Below, piece after piece: positions 43,634 to 54,078 of a DNA stretch of 64,000 nt. Under the pieces are notes generated by a model. The model did not search any database. It worked only from the letters and a program-made list of their open reading frames with translations, and was not told the DNA's origin. The position numbers were made by a program, and so were the translations under genes. The stretch's first letter is position 1. Each line of letters opens with the position of its first letter. The stretch lies in the NCBI RefSeq assembly GCF_036250695.1, contig NZ_CP109427.1, positions 4,278,001 through 4,342,000 on the forward strand, written 5' to 3'. The DNA is from Streptomyces sp. NBC_01497 (GTDB lineage: Bacteria > Actinomycetota > Actinomycetes > Streptomycetales > Streptomycetaceae).

Positions 43634-43734
43634 CCTTACGTATCCGCCCTGGCCAGAAATGTGGGGTCACTCCGGGTCGATCCGCAGGCCCTGACTTCCA
43701 CCGGCACACCCAACTCAGCTGAAAGGGCTCCCCC

Positions 43735-45348
<1,614 letters not shown>

Positions 45349-45386
45349 ACCGCTGCCGCTCCACCCGGCGTGCCGACGATCCCTCC

Positions 45387-45416
45387 ATGCCCCGCGGGCC
45401 CGTTCCCGCGGGGCAT
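45387..45416. terminator. Hairpin between the vWA and sensor-kinase genes
   Basis: A perfect 12-bp stem (45387-45398 with 45405-45416) has a 6-base loop in a convergent gap. Confidence 0.85.
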
Positions 45417-45456
45417 CGGCATGGGCGCCGTGCTCCCGCCCCGCCCCGACCCGGCC

Positions 45457-45522
45457 CGCAGTCACGCACCGCCCGCACTTCGAGCGGACCGCACTCACGC
45501 ACCGCCCGCACATCCGAGCGGG
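45457..45522. repeat. 33-bp imperfect tandem duplication
   Basis: Two head-to-tail units (45457-45489 and 45490-45522) share CTCACGCACCGCCCGCAC with a few mismatches. It lies in the 3' UTR side of the sensor-kinase gene. Confidence 0.8.
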
Positions 45523-45536
45523 CCGGCTCCCGCACT

Positions 45537-46901
45537 TCAGAGCAGGCCGGTGCCCGCCGTCACCGGCGGGGGTGCGGATGGCGGGGGTGCGGTCGTCGTG
45601 GGAAGGACGACCGTGACCTCCAGGCCGCCGACGCCCCTGCGGCCGGGGATCGCCGAGACGCCGCCCCCGTGGGCCTGCGCGATGGAGCGCACGATCGACA
45701 GGCCGAGGCCGGCGCCCGCGCCCCCGCAGAGCCGGTCCCGGCCCTCGCCCCGGCGGAACGGCTCGAACAGTGCGGGGATCTCGGCGGGCGGCACCTGAGG
45801 TCCCGTGTTCGTGACGCGGAGGGTGCCGTTCTCGACACTGACGTGGACCGTGCCTCCGGGCACGTTGTACTTCGTCGCGTTGGCCAGCAGGTTGGCGGCC
45901 AGGCGGGACAGGAGCAGCCGGTTCCCGCGGACGGGCCGGGATGTGCGCTCGACGGCCCCGGCTCGCACGGCTTTCACCGCCACCCCGGACACCGGCGTCA
46001 GCAGGGTGACACCGTGCCGCGCCGCTTCCTCCCCCACCAGCTGCACGAGGTCGACGTCCTCCAACTCACCGTCCGCCAGGCCGCGTTCGCTGCGGGCGAG
46101 GACGAGCAGACCCTCGATGAGCTGCTCGCTCCTGCGGTTGTTGTCCAACAGCGTGGCGCGTGTGCGGGCCAGTTCCCCGGGTGTGGAGGCGTCGTCGAGT
46201 CCCACCTGGATGGCCGCCCGCTGGGTGGCCAGCGGGGTCCGCAGTTCGTGTGAGGCGTTGGCGATGAACCGCCGCTGGCTGTCGAACGCCTTCTCCAGCC
46301 GCGCGAGCAGCGCGTCGAGTGTGTCGCCGAGCTCCTTGAGCTCGTCGTCGGGGCCGTTCGCGGCGATCCGCTCGTAGAGGTTCCGCTCCGACAGTCCGCG
46401 TGCCTTCTCCGTCATGGCGCGGACCGGGCGCAGCACCCGTCCGGCCGTCCACCAGCCGACGACCACCGCGAACAGCGCCATCGCCAGCAGCGCGACCAGC
46501 GACCAGAACAGCAGCTCGTTGCGGGCCGCGTCGCTCACGTGGTCCGTGAGCTGGAAGAGCGTGACGCGCGCGGGCCGCTCCGCCTCCCGCTCGATGAACA
46601 GGGAGTCCCGTTCGCCGCGTCCTGTCCCGGGGACCGCGCTCCACACCGGGACGACATCGGCGCGGGCCGCGATGCGGGCCGCCTGGTCGTGGGTGCTGGC
46701 GTTGGAGAGCAGGTTCACGACCCCGAGCAGGCAGGCGCCGAGGACGACGAAGACACCGCCGTAGACGAGGGCGATCCGGGTCCTGATCGTGGAGCCGGGT
46801 CCGAGCACAGGACCCGGTCCCCGCACCGGGGACCGCAGCGGTCCCCGCGCGAAACCGCGTGCCGGGCCGGGTGCGGGAGGGGTGGCCGCCGTCGCGCTCA
46901 T
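45537..46901 (-). CDS. Sensor histidine kinase
   Basis: Encodes 454 aa. It has TM1 (RIALVYGGVFVVLGACLLGVV), a short periplasmic-side sensor, TM2 (LLFWSLVALLAMALFAVVVGWW), HAMP (VLRPVRAMTEKARGLSERNL) and the H-box NASHELRTPLATQRAA with phospho-accepting His near residue 216. The N-box is LLANATKYN and the G-box GAGLGLSIVRSIAQAHGG. ATG 46901 overlaps the response-regulator stop by four bases (ATGA), so they form a cognate pair. The signal is unknown. Confidence 0.93.
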   Translation of the reverse strand: MSATAATPPAPGPARGFARGPLRSPVRGPGPVLGPGSTIRTRIALVYGGVFVVLGACLLGVVNLLSNASTHDQAARIAARADVVPVWSAVPGTGRGERDSLFIEREAERPARVTLFQLTDHVSDAARNELLFWSLVALLAMALFAVVVGWWTAGRVLRPVRAMTEKARGLSERNLYERIAANGPDDELKELGDTLDALLARLEKAFDSQRRFIANASHELRTPLATQRAAIQVGLDDASTPGELARTRATLLDNNRRSEQLIEGLLVLARSERGLADGELEDVDLVQLVGEEAARHGVTLLTPVSGVAVKAVRAGAVERTSRPVRGNRLLLSRLAANLLANATKYNVPGGTVHVSVENGTLRVTNTGPQVPPAEIPALFEPFRRGEGRDRLCGGAGAGLGLSIVRSIAQAHGGGVSAIPGRRGVGGLEVTVVLPTTTAPPPSAPPPVTAGTGLL

Positions 46902-47551
46902 AGGGTGTAACCGACTCCTTGTACCGTCTTGATCAGCGGTGGTTCGCCGAGTTTGCCGCGCAGCTTGCTCAGGCACACCCGTACCGCTCCGGTGAACGGG
47001 TCGGCGTGCGCGTCCCACGCGCGTTCCAGCAGTTCCTCCGCCGAGACGGGCGCCCCGTCCGCCTCCAGCAGGATCTGGAGTACGGAGAACTCCTTGGGCG
47101 ACAGGTCCAGTGGACGCCCCTCGCGCGACGCCTCCCGCCGTACGGAGTCGAGCCGCACGCCGGCGCGTTCCAGCTGCGGCGGCACGGGTCGCGCGCTGCG
47201 GCGCCGCAGGGCCCGCACGCGCGAGACCAGTTCGGGGAACTCGAACGGCTTGCCCAGGTAGTCGTCCGCGCCGAGATCGAGGCCCGCCACCCGGTCCTCC
47301 ATCGAGGCGGACGCGGTCAGCATCAGGATGCGCGTACGGGACGACTCGGCGACGAGCTTGCGTGCCACGTCGTCGCCGTGCACGCGCGGCAGGTCGCGGT
47401 CGAGGACGACGACGTCGTAGTCGTGCAGTCCGAGGTAGGCGAGTGCGGCGTCACCGCTGTAGACGGTGTCGACGGCGAAGCCCGCGCGGCGCAGCCCCGT
47501 CGCCACCAGCTCGGCCAGGATCTCCTCGTCCTCGGCGACCAGCACCCGCAT
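46898..47551 (-). CDS. OmpR-family response regulator
   Basis: Encodes 217 aa. The receiver domain has acidic residues AEDEE (7-10), phospho-accepting D51 (VVVLDRDLP) and conserved K in YLGKPFEF. The winged-helix effector domain is LSPKEFSVLQILLEADGAPVSAEELLERAWD...VRVCLSKLRGKLGEPPLIKTVQGVGYTL. The ATG at 47551 has AGGGA upstream; an upstream extension is not protein-like. First gene of the two-gene operon. Confidence 0.95.
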   Translation of the reverse strand: MRVLVAEDEEILAELVATGLRRAGFAVDTVYSGDAALAYLGLHDYDVVVLDRDLPRVHGDDVARKLVAESSRTRILMLTASASMEDRVAGLDLGADDYLGKPFEFPELVSRVRALRRRSARPVPPQLERAGVRLDSVRREASREGRPLDLSPKEFSVLQILLEADGAPVSAEELLERAWDAHADPFTGAVRVCLSKLRGKLGEPPLIKTVQGVGYTL

Positions 47552-47979
47552 GCAGACGTCCCTGCCTCTCGCCCCGTTCCTTCGTGCGTCGGCCCTGTCC
47601 CGGCCGGGCCGGAGCGCTTTCGCTGGGTTCACCCTGAGTTGTCACGGTCCCGGAGGCAGTCCTACCGGATCGGGTGTTTCGCAAAGCTCTCCACGACTGG
47701 TCCGCGGGGCTGCCCACGGACCCGGCGGGAGGCTCCCAACGGACCACTCACGGACCGCCCAGGGACCACTCATGGACCCGCGACGGGCCGGCCACGAACC
47801 CGCGACCGACCCGCGACGGGCCGGCCACGAACCCGCGACGTCGTGGCCACGCACCCGACGCGACGCCCCGGGCGGGACCACGCGCACCCCGCACCCCGCA
47901 CCGCGTCCCGCGTCCCGCGCCCCCCGCACGGGCCCGGCCCAGGAAGCCCGCCCGTGGCGAGTGCCGCCCCGGACGGTGG
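47552..47979. other. Gene-free stretch with a 32-bp tandem repeat
   Basis: Holds the response-regulator promoter region (an A+T-richer patch near 47670-47700) and two exact copies of a 32-base sequence beginning GACCCGCGACGGGCCGGCCA (47775-47806 and 47808-47839, 33-base period). CCCGCACCCCGCACC-like short repeats follow near 47888-47925. No gene is seen. Confidence 0.65.
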
Positions 47980-48525
47980 CTACTCGCCGCCGCCGACCAC
48001 CAGTCGCTCCAGTGCCGCCCGGGCCCGCGCGTCCGAGCGGGCCCGGGTCGCGATCGCCTCGGCGAGCCGCCGCGCCCACTCGTCCATCTCCACCTGCGAA
48101 CGGGACAGCACCACGCCCCGCACCACCTTCAGGACCTCCGGGACCAGGCGCCCGCGCGTCATGCTCAGCACCAGGCGCTCGTCACCGAGCGAGATCTCGG
48201 CGCGCTCGACACGTCCGTCCCGGCCGGCCATCCGGTCCGCCATCGAGCGCTTCCGTTCCAGCTCCACCGAGCCGGCCGGCAGCGCCTCGGCGAGCGAGCC
48301 GCTCAGCACCTGCGCGTACACGTCGAGATCGGCCGCGTCCCGGCGCAGGGCGGCGGCCAGCAGCTCGACCGAGGCACCCGGGGCACCCGGGTCGTCAGCG
48401 GCGCCGGAGGCACCGGGGACCGCGGGGACCCCGGGGGTCTCCCGTCCTTCGGTGCCGTCCTGCCCGCCCGTGCCGCCCGACGTGCCCTCCGCCGCTCCCG
48501 GCTCGTCTCCCCTGGCGTCGTCCAT
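47980..48525 (-). CDS. Hypothetical protein, last gene of the YbjQ operon
   Basis: Encodes 181 aa. The N-terminal 50 residues are Gly/Ala/Pro-rich and disordered. The remainder is a mixed helix/strand domain (VELLAAALRRDAADLDVYAQVLSGSLAEALPAGSVELERKRSMADRM, RVERAEISLGDERLVLSMTRG, VVRGVVLSRSQVEMDEWARRLAEAIA). No function is recognised. ATG 48525 is preferred because AAGGGG lies about 10 bases upstream; ATG 48534 is too close to it. It starts 41 bases after the second YbjQ-type gene and is probably co-transcribed. Confidence 0.7.
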   Translation of the reverse strand: MDDARGDEPGAAEGTSGGTGGQDGTEGRETPGVPAVPGASGAADDPGAPGASVELLAAALRRDAADLDVYAQVLSGSLAEALPAGSVELERKRSMADRMAGRDGRVERAEISLGDERLVLSMTRGRLVPEVLKVVRGVVLSRSQVEMDEWARRLAEAIATRARSDARARAALERLVVGGGE

Positions 48526-48566
48526 GCGTGACATCCCCCTTCTCGGCTCCCGGCCGTCGTCGTCTC

Positions 48567-49415
48567 TCAGCCGTCCAGGCTCAGCACCATCGTCGGCCGT
48601 GCGATCTCGTGGTCCTCACGCAGGGGGCGTACGGCGGTGCCGATGGAGAAGAACTCCGTCGTGTGCCCGCCCCAGCGGTGGTTGTGCGCGTTGAGCTGGA
48701 CGCCGACGACGCCCTCCGCGTGCAGTTCCTCGGCCTCCGCCTGCATCCGGGCCATGGCCAGCTCCCGCGCGTCGTACAAGGCCTGCGTGAACTTCTCGAT
48801 CTCCACGTTCTTGCCGAAGTTCGACAGCGACGCGCCCATCCGCTGGTGTGCCACGTGGTAGACGCACGTGCCCATCACCATGCCGAGCGGCGCATAGCCC
48901 GCCCTGATCAGCGTCCAGAAGTCCTGCCCCGACAGGTCGGAGGTGAACGGCTGGTCCTTGTTGTTGCGCCAGGACGTGCCGCCGGGCGCGGGTTCGTCCG
49001 CCTTCACGGCGGTGCCGATGGCGATGAACTCGGCGATGTCGTTGCCGAAGTCGCGTGCCTCGACGCTGAGCCGTACGCCGACGATGCCGTCGGCGCCGAG
49101 CTGCGCGGCCTCCGCCTCCATCCGCGTCATCGCCAGCTCGCGGGCGTGGTACATCGCCTGGCTGAGCGTCTCCAGTTCCTGGTTCTTGCTCCAGCGGCCG
49201 ATCTGGATGCCGACGTGGTAGATGGAACTGCCCAGCACCAGGCCGATCGGCCGGAAGCCGGCTTCCCTGACCAGCAGGAACTCATTCACGGACAGGTCGC
49301 TGGTGAAGATCGCACCGGCCTTGCCCGGTGTCAGGTCGGCGAGCCGGCGCATGGCGTCGGCGGGGACACCCTCCTGCGAAGGTCCTCGTCCCGGCTCGGA
49401 TTCCGTACCGCTCAC
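48567..49415 (-). CDS. Double YbjQ-like (DUF74, PF01906) protein
   Basis: Encodes 282 aa with two copies of the YbjQ/heavy-metal-binding-like domain: FTSDLSVNEFLLVREAGFRPIGLVLGSSIYHVG...AMYHARELAMTRMEAEAAQLGADGIVGVRLSVEARDFGNDIAEFIAIGTAV, and a second from FTSDLSGQDFWTLIRAGYAPLGMVMG. YbjQ forms pentamers of unknown function. GTG 49415 overlaps the small repeat ORF's stop by four bases; AGGGGTGA lies just upstream. Confidence 0.88.
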   Translation of the reverse strand: MSGTESEPGRGPSQEGVPADAMRRLADLTPGKAGAIFTSDLSVNEFLLVREAGFRPIGLVLGSSIYHVGIQIGRWSKNQELETLSQAMYHARELAMTRMEAEAAQLGADGIVGVRLSVEARDFGNDIAEFIAIGTAVKADEPAPGGTSWRNNKDQPFTSDLSGQDFWTLIRAGYAPLGMVMGTCVYHVAHQRMGASLSNFGKNVEIEKFTQALYDARELAMARMQAEAEELHAEGVVGVQLNAHNHRWGGHTTEFFSIGTAVRPLREDHEIARPTMVLSLDG

Positions 49416-49624
49416 ATCGTCACCCCTGTCGTGTCCGCTGCATCAACTGTCGATTCGTTCAGGTCCCGCAGGTCCCGTACGTTGCCCGGGTCCCGCAGGT
49501 CCCGTACATTGCCCGGGTCCCGCAGGTCCCGCAGGTCCCGCAGGTCCCGCAGGTTCCCCGGGTCCTGCGCGTCCCTCAGGTCCCTTGTCCGCGTCGCGTT
49601 CATCGGCTCCACCGCGTCCGTCAC
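49412..49624 (-). CDS. 70-aa repeat-peptide ORF coupled on both sides
   Basis: The frame starts GTG 49624 (overlapping the upstream stop as GTGA) and stops at 49412 (overlapping the downstream start). The product is mostly RDL/DPGN(V/L) units: TRDLRDAQDPGNLRDLRD then RDPGNVRDLRDPGNVRDL, encoded by 9-base CAGGTCCCG-type repeats between 49460 and 49585. A second in-frame start is ATG 49603. The double 4-base coupling supports translation, but low complexity leaves doubt. No homologue is recognised; the strongly charged repeats would form a helix or coil. Confidence 0.5.
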   Translation of the reverse strand: MTDAVEPMNATRTRDLRDAQDPGNLRDLRDLRDLRDPGNVRDLRDPGNVRDLRDLNESTVDAADTTGVTM

Positions 49625-50622
49625 CCCTGCTCGCCCAGGTCGTGAAGCTCCTCCACGAGACGGGACCGCTCCAGCGGGTCCCCGTACGGTGACGACTCCA
49701 CGGCGGCCAGCCGGGCCCGCAGCCGGTCCGAGTGCCGGCCGAGCGGCAGGACGGCCAGCGTGCTCGGCTTGGTCGTGGACCGGCGGAAGGCGGCGACGGA
49801 GGTGCCGATCATGGTGGAGTCCGCGATGTGGTCCCGCTGGTCCGGCACCCGCCAGCAGGCGGCCTCCCGCACGACCAGCGAGCCCGTCGCGAGGATCACG
49901 CCGTCGGAGCCGCGCGAGCGCGCCATCTGGGCGAGGCGGCGGCGGGAGGACGCCCGCGCGGCCTGGACCAGTGAGGACCAGCCGTCGACCTCCGCGTTGC
50001 TCCAGCTGCTCGACTGGACGTTGGTGAGGAAGGTGTCGTGGGTGACGCCTCTGCCCATGCCCACCAGCAGTTCCACCGGGACCCAGCCGTTGGAGACGAG
50101 CTTCGCGAAGCCCTGGCCGTCCAGGTGGCAGGTGAAGGGGCGCTTCGGCCGCACCGGGCCGCGGGCCCGTACGGCGGTGCCGATGACCTTGAACTCCAGG
50201 TAGCTCGGGTCCGTGGGGAATGGCGCGACGGTGAGTTCCGCCGCGACCACGCCGTCACCGCCGAGCATCGCGCACTCGGTCGTGAGCCGTTCGAGCGCGG
50301 TGCGGCGGGCCGCGTCGTACCCCTCCATGCCGTAGACGACGGTGCGGGAGGGGGCGCCCCGGTTCAGCATGTCGTAGCCGGAGTACTGGCAGTCGTAGAC
50401 GTTCCAGATCTGGTAGACGGCCGAGCCCATCACCTGCCCGACCGGCTCGAAGCCGACCGAGCGCACGGCCGCGAACGCGCCGGTGGACAGGGCGGACGTC
50501 CAGGTGCCGCTGCGCTGTGCGCCCGCCATGCGCTCGCGGGCGGCGGGCGGCAGCCCGACACCGTCCCACGGCGGTGGTTCGGCACCGTCCGACCGACCCG
50601 ACTGCTCAGCGTCACCCGCCAC
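49621..50622 (-). CDS. Double YbjQ-like (DUF74) protein, first gene of the operon
   Basis: Encodes 333 aa. Two divergent YbjQ-like domains are visible: GAFAAVRSVGFEPVGQVMGSAVYQIWN...RRTALERLTTECAMLGGDGVVAAELTV...EFKVIGTAV, and FTCHLDGQGFAKLVSNGWVPVELLVGMGRG...LAQMARSRGSDGVILATGSLVV...TMIGTSVAAF. A helical tail ends VEELHDLGEQG. AGGAGGT lies 7 bases before GTG 50622, the strongest ribosome-binding site of the operon. Divergent from metG. Confidence 0.85.
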   Translation of the reverse strand: MAGDAEQSGRSDGAEPPPWDGVGLPPAARERMAGAQRSGTWTSALSTGAFAAVRSVGFEPVGQVMGSAVYQIWNVYDCQYSGYDMLNRGAPSRTVVYGMEGYDAARRTALERLTTECAMLGGDGVVAAELTVAPFPTDPSYLEFKVIGTAVRARGPVRPKRPFTCHLDGQGFAKLVSNGWVPVELLVGMGRGVTHDTFLTNVQSSSWSNAEVDGWSSLVQAARASSRRRLAQMARSRGSDGVILATGSLVVREAACWRVPDQRDHIADSTMIGTSVAAFRRSTTKPSTLAVLPLGRHSDRLRARLAAVESSPYGDPLERSRLVEELHDLGEQG

Positions 50623-51037
50623 CGGACCGCACCTCCTGCCGCCTGTTCGCCTGTCGTACGACCACCGTGCGCCGCTCTCCCGCCCGCGCCCGCTCGGGAC
50701 CGTGTCCGGGCGGCGGAGCACCGGCCCCGTGCCGGATCCCGAGATCCTTCGACCCACGAGGTGGAACGATCGGCCGCGCGCCGAAGATCCCGGAACCGCT
50801 CTCTCGTTTGGCACCTTAGACGTCCCCACCCCCCGGGGAGGGGGACAGATGTCCAGTGTTCACCCGTGGCGCCCGGCGCGGGCGTACGGCACGACGGTGG
50901 GACGTACGGCGTACGACGCCGCAGGCAGGCCCAAGGACAGGCCGCAGCGAGGCTCACGGGCAGGCCGCGGGCAGACCGCGCGGGGGCCGCGGGAAACGGT
51001 TCGAAGGCACCGGAGCGCGGCGGATACCATTTCGAGC
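50623..51037. other. Divergent gap between the YbjQ operon and metG
   Basis: No gene is convincing. The right end holds the metG promoter listed next. The left end must hold the YbjQ-operon promoter. A GC-rich run CCCCACCCCCCGGGGAGGGG near 50825-50845 could form a hairpin. Confidence 0.5.
51000..51030 (+). promoter_or_regulatory. metG: Likely metG promoter, leaderless
   Basis: TTCGAA (51000-51005) and TACCAT (51025-51030) have a 19-base spacer. The -10 ends 7 bases before the ATG and no Shine-Dalgarno is present, so the mRNA probably begins at or next to the start codon. Confidence 0.45.
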
Positions 51038-52645
51038 ATGGCGGCCACAGAAACCGAAGCGCGGGGCGAGAAGACGTACTACGTCTCCACCCCCATCTAT
51101 TACGTCAACGACGCTCCCCATCTGGGCCACGCCTACACGACCGTCGCAGGCGACGTGCTCACGCGCTGGCACCGCCAGCGCGGTGAGAAGGTGTGGTTCC
51201 TCACCGGCACGGACGAGCACGGTCAGAAGATCCTGCGCACCGCCGAGGCGCACGGGGTCACCCCCCAGGAGTGGTGCGACAAGCTCGTCGAGGAGTCGTG
51301 GCGCCCCCTGTGGACCCACCTCGACGTGGCGAACGACGACTTCATCCGCACCACGGAGAAGCGCCACACCGACCGCGTCCAGGAGTTCGTCCAGGACCTG
51401 TACGACAAGGGCGAGATCTACAAGGGCGGCTACGAGGGCCCGTACTGCGTGAGCTGTGAGGAGTACAAGCTCCCCGGCGACCTCATCGAGGCCGAGGACG
51501 GCACGCAGCTGTGTGCCATCCACAAGAAGCCGGTGGACATCCTCCAAGAGGAGAACTACTTCTTCAAGCTCAGCGAGTACGGCCCGAAGCTGCTCGCGCA
51601 CTACGAGGAGAACGCCGGCTTCATCCAGCCGGAGTCCGCCCGCAACGAGGTCGTCAACTTCGTCAAGCAGGGCCTCCAGGACCTGTCGATCTCCCGCTCG
51701 ACCTTCGACTGGGGCGTGCCGGTCCCGTGGGACCCGAAGCACGTGATCTACGTGTGGATCGACGCCCTCCTCAACTACGCGACGGCGGTCGGCTACGGCT
51801 CCGACGAGGCCAAGTTCGCCTCCACCTTCCCGGCGGACGTGCACCTGGTGGGCAAGGACATCCTCCGCTTCCACGCGATCATCTGGCCCGCGATGCTGAT
51901 GGCGAACGGCCTGCCGCTGCCCGGCAAGATCGCCGCGAACGGCTGGCTGCTGGTCGGCGGCGAGAAGATGTCGAAGTCCAACCTGACCGGCATCAAGCCG
52001 CAGGACCTGACGACGCACTTCGGTGTCGACGCGTACCGCTGGTACTTCCTGCGGGCGATCGCGTTCGGGCAGGACGGCTCGTTCTCGTGGGAGGACCTGA
52101 GCGCCCGCTACACCTCCGAGCTCGCCAACGACTACGGCAACCTCGCGTCCCGTGTCGCGGCCATGGTCGGCAAGTACTTCGGCGGGAAGCTGCCGGAGGC
52201 CACCGCCGACAGCGACGCCGAGCGGGCCGTGCACGCGGGCCTGGCGAAGGCCGTCGCGGAGGCCGACCGGCGCATCGGCGAGGAGCTGGACTTCTCCGGC
52301 GGCATCGCGGCGATCTTCGACTTCGTCAAGCAGGTCAACGGCTACCTGACCGAGCAGGAGCCCTGGAAGGTCGCCAAGGACACCTCCGACGAGGCGCAGG
52401 CGCGCCTCGCGACGATCCTGTACACGGCGGCCGAGTCGCTGCGCGCGATCGCGGTGCTGCTGAACCCGGTGATGCCGGACACCAGCCAGAAGCTGTGGGA
52501 CTCGCTCGGCGCGGCCGAGTCGCTGGGGGCGCTCGCCGACCAGCGGATCGCAGGGGTCGGCACCTGGGGCGGACTGCCCGCCGGAGCGACGGTGACGAAG
52601 GGCGCGGTCCTCTTCCCGCGCCTTGAGGAGCCCCCGACGGCTTGA
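51038..52645 (+). CDS. metG: Methionyl-tRNA synthetase
   Basis: Charges tRNA-Met, including initiator tRNA. Encodes 535 aa, the short form without a C-terminal EMAP dimerisation domain. Class I signatures are HLGH (residues 28-31) and KMSKS (near 311). The zinc knuckle is YCVSCEEYKLPG ... CAIHKKP (near 134-162), lacking one of the usual four cysteines and having a His. The anticodon-binding helical domain is C-terminal. ATG 51038 is the only family-like start; the upstream frame is unlike protein. Confidence 0.97.
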   Translation: MAATETEARGEKTYYVSTPIYYVNDAPHLGHAYTTVAGDVLTRWHRQRGEKVWFLTGTDEHGQKILRTAEAHGVTPQEWCDKLVEESWRPLWTHLDVANDDFIRTTEKRHTDRVQEFVQDLYDKGEIYKGGYEGPYCVSCEEYKLPGDLIEAEDGTQLCAIHKKPVDILQEENYFFKLSEYGPKLLAHYEENAGFIQPESARNEVVNFVKQGLQDLSISRSTFDWGVPVPWDPKHVIYVWIDALLNYATAVGYGSDEAKFASTFPADVHLVGKDILRFHAIIWPAMLMANGLPLPGKIAANGWLLVGGEKMSKSNLTGIKPQDLTTHFGVDAYRWYFLRAIAFGQDGSFSWEDLSARYTSELANDYGNLASRVAAMVGKYFGGKLPEATADSDAERAVHAGLAKAVAEADRRIGEELDFSGGIAAIFDFVKQVNGYLTEQEPWKVAKDTSDEAQARLATILYTAAESLRAIAVLLNPVMPDTSQKLWDSLGAAESLGALADQRIAGVGTWGGLPAGATVTKGAVLFPRLEEPPTA

Positions 52646-52726
52646 GTCGCCCACGCGGCGGCGGCCGCGCCGATGTACTACGCGTAGCCGTAAGTCCACG
52701 CGGCCGTGGCGACGGACGCGCGCGAG

Positions 52727-52761
52727 GAGGCCGGTCCGGGCCCATGCCACGGGCCGGCCTC
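52727..52761 (+). terminator. Hairpin downstream of metG
   Basis: GAGGCCGG (52727-52734) pairs with CCGGCCTC (52754-52761), with further possible CCGGG/CCCGG pairing inside. It lies about 80 bases after the metG stop. Confidence 0.55.
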
Positions 52762-52845
52762 CGGCGTTCCCGTCTCCGGCTCAGCGCGTGGGAACGGGGA
52801 ACCGGGCACAGGGGCCGGGACGGGGCACGGGCTCAGGGCACGGGC

Positions 52846-53631
52846 TCAGCGCTCCGGCCGGCCGAAGCGGACCGGGACGCCCGGCGAGTACAGCACGCTC
52901 GCGGGCGGCCCGAGCGGCGCGTCGAGGCCGGCGGCGGCGATCAGCGTCTCGCGGCATTCGAGCAGCTCGGCGCGGTGCAGCGGCCAGCGCGGGTGGGTGT
53001 TCGGCAGGTGGGCGAGCGTGCCGCCCAGGGTCGTGTGCAGCGCCCAGCGCGCCGTGAGGAAGTGCTCCAGGGCCGTGGGCTCCGCGATCGGCTCACCCGC
53101 CCTGATCCGGATCCGCGCGGCGGCACCGACCGGGCCGGGCCAGCGCCTGCCGCTCGTGTACGTGAGCACGCGGCCGCCGGGCCCCTCGCGCCGGACGCGC
53201 ATGCGCGCCCAGGTGTACGGCAGCCGGAAACCGGCCCGCGCGACCAGCACCGGCACCAGCCGGGCCGCCTCCAGCGAGCGGAAGACCACGGCACGGCGGC
53301 CCCGTTCGTCCACGGAGTACAGCCGCACGTTCGTCTCGGGGAACGTCCCGAAGTACGGCACCCTCGGCAGCCCGAGGAAGCCGATCCCGTACATCCGGAA
53401 CGCGATCAGCCCCACATAGGTGGTGCCCTCGAACAGGTCCGGCACGGTGCCCGCCGGGAGCAGCGGCGCGACGGCGGCGGGATCCACCGGCCAGTGCAGC
53501 ATCGCCAGGTCCTGCCAGTCCTGGGTGAGCAGGGTCCGGGTCCGCAGGGGCGGCCCGTCGGGGGCGACGGGTTCGGGCGTGACTGGTTCGGCCGTGACGG
53601 GCTCGGTTGCGCGGCGCTCCGGGCTGTCCAT
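52846..53631 (-). CDS. DUF2071 (YqjF-like) family protein
   Basis: Encodes 261 aa. Typical motifs: QDWQDLAMLHWPVDPAAVAPLLPAGTVPDLFEGTTYVGLIAFRM, PYFGTFPETNVRLYSVDERGRRAVVFRSLEAARLVPVLVAR and LTARWALHTT. The family has an acetoacetate-decarboxylase-like fold; its function is unknown. ATG 53631 has no obvious Shine-Dalgarno. The first 25 residues are a Thr/Glu/Pro-rich leader. The stop codon falls inside a 13-base tandem repeat (GGGCACGGGCTCA, 52823-52848). Confidence 0.9.
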   Translation of the reverse strand: MDSPERRATEPVTAEPVTPEPVAPDGPPLRTRTLLTQDWQDLAMLHWPVDPAAVAPLLPAGTVPDLFEGTTYVGLIAFRMYGIGFLGLPRVPYFGTFPETNVRLYSVDERGRRAVVFRSLEAARLVPVLVARAGFRLPYTWARMRVRREGPGGRVLTYTSGRRWPGPVGAAARIRIRAGEPIAEPTALEHFLTARWALHTTLGGTLAHLPNTHPRWPLHRAELLECRETLIAAAGLDAPLGPPASVLYSPGVPVRFGRPER

Positions 53632-53757
53632 GCGGCCAGGATCGCAGAGGAAGCACACGAAAGCGGTCGGTCGCGGCCGGGCGGGTGCGGTCTGTGGGCG
53701 CGGGTTTGTGGGTGCGCGTCGACGCAGCGGGTGGGGGGTGTGAGGCCGGGCCGGGCC

Positions 53758-54078
53758 TCAGTTCACCGTGGAGAGATCCCGCAGGGCCTGTCGGGCGAGG
53801 TCCGGGTCCCGGTGCTCCAGATCGCCGGTCGCGCGGAGATGACGCGACGACAGGTCCGGCCTGCGCGCGATCTCGATGTCCCTGGCCCAGATCAGCACCC
53901 AACTGCGCACCGGAGTGGGCGATTGCCATGCAACGGCCTTGGCCAAGGCTTCGTCGTGCGTCCGTCGCATGTCCGGCAGGCGGCTCGGCGCGACGACGGC
54001 AAGGGCGGTGCGCAGCGCCTCCGGGGTCTGTTCGGGCCGGGGGATCAGCTCGTGCCCGGGGGCGTCCCGGGCGCTCAC
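53758..54078 (-). CDS. Small hypothetical protein coupled to the winged-helix gene
   Basis: Encodes 106 aa. GTG 54078 overlaps the upstream stop by four bases (GTGA). The sequence is helical: PEALRTALAVVAPSRLPDMRRTHDEALAKAVAWQSPTPVRSWVLIWARDIEIARRPDLSSRHLRATGDLEHRDPDLARQALRDL. It may belong to the DUF6247-like group of small actinobacterial proteins, but this is not certain. No motif of known activity. Confidence 0.75.
   Translation of the reverse strand: MSARDAPGHELIPRPEQTPEALRTALAVVAPSRLPDMRRTHDEALAKAVAWQSPTPVRSWVLIWARDIEIARRPDLSSRHLRATGDLEHRDPDLARQALRDLSTVN

Noticed and set aside
49441..49620. CRISPR-like array
   Set aside because: Nine-base repeats are head to tail with no unique spacers of constant length and no cas genes nearby. 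The same argument excludes the arrays at 60450 and 61951.
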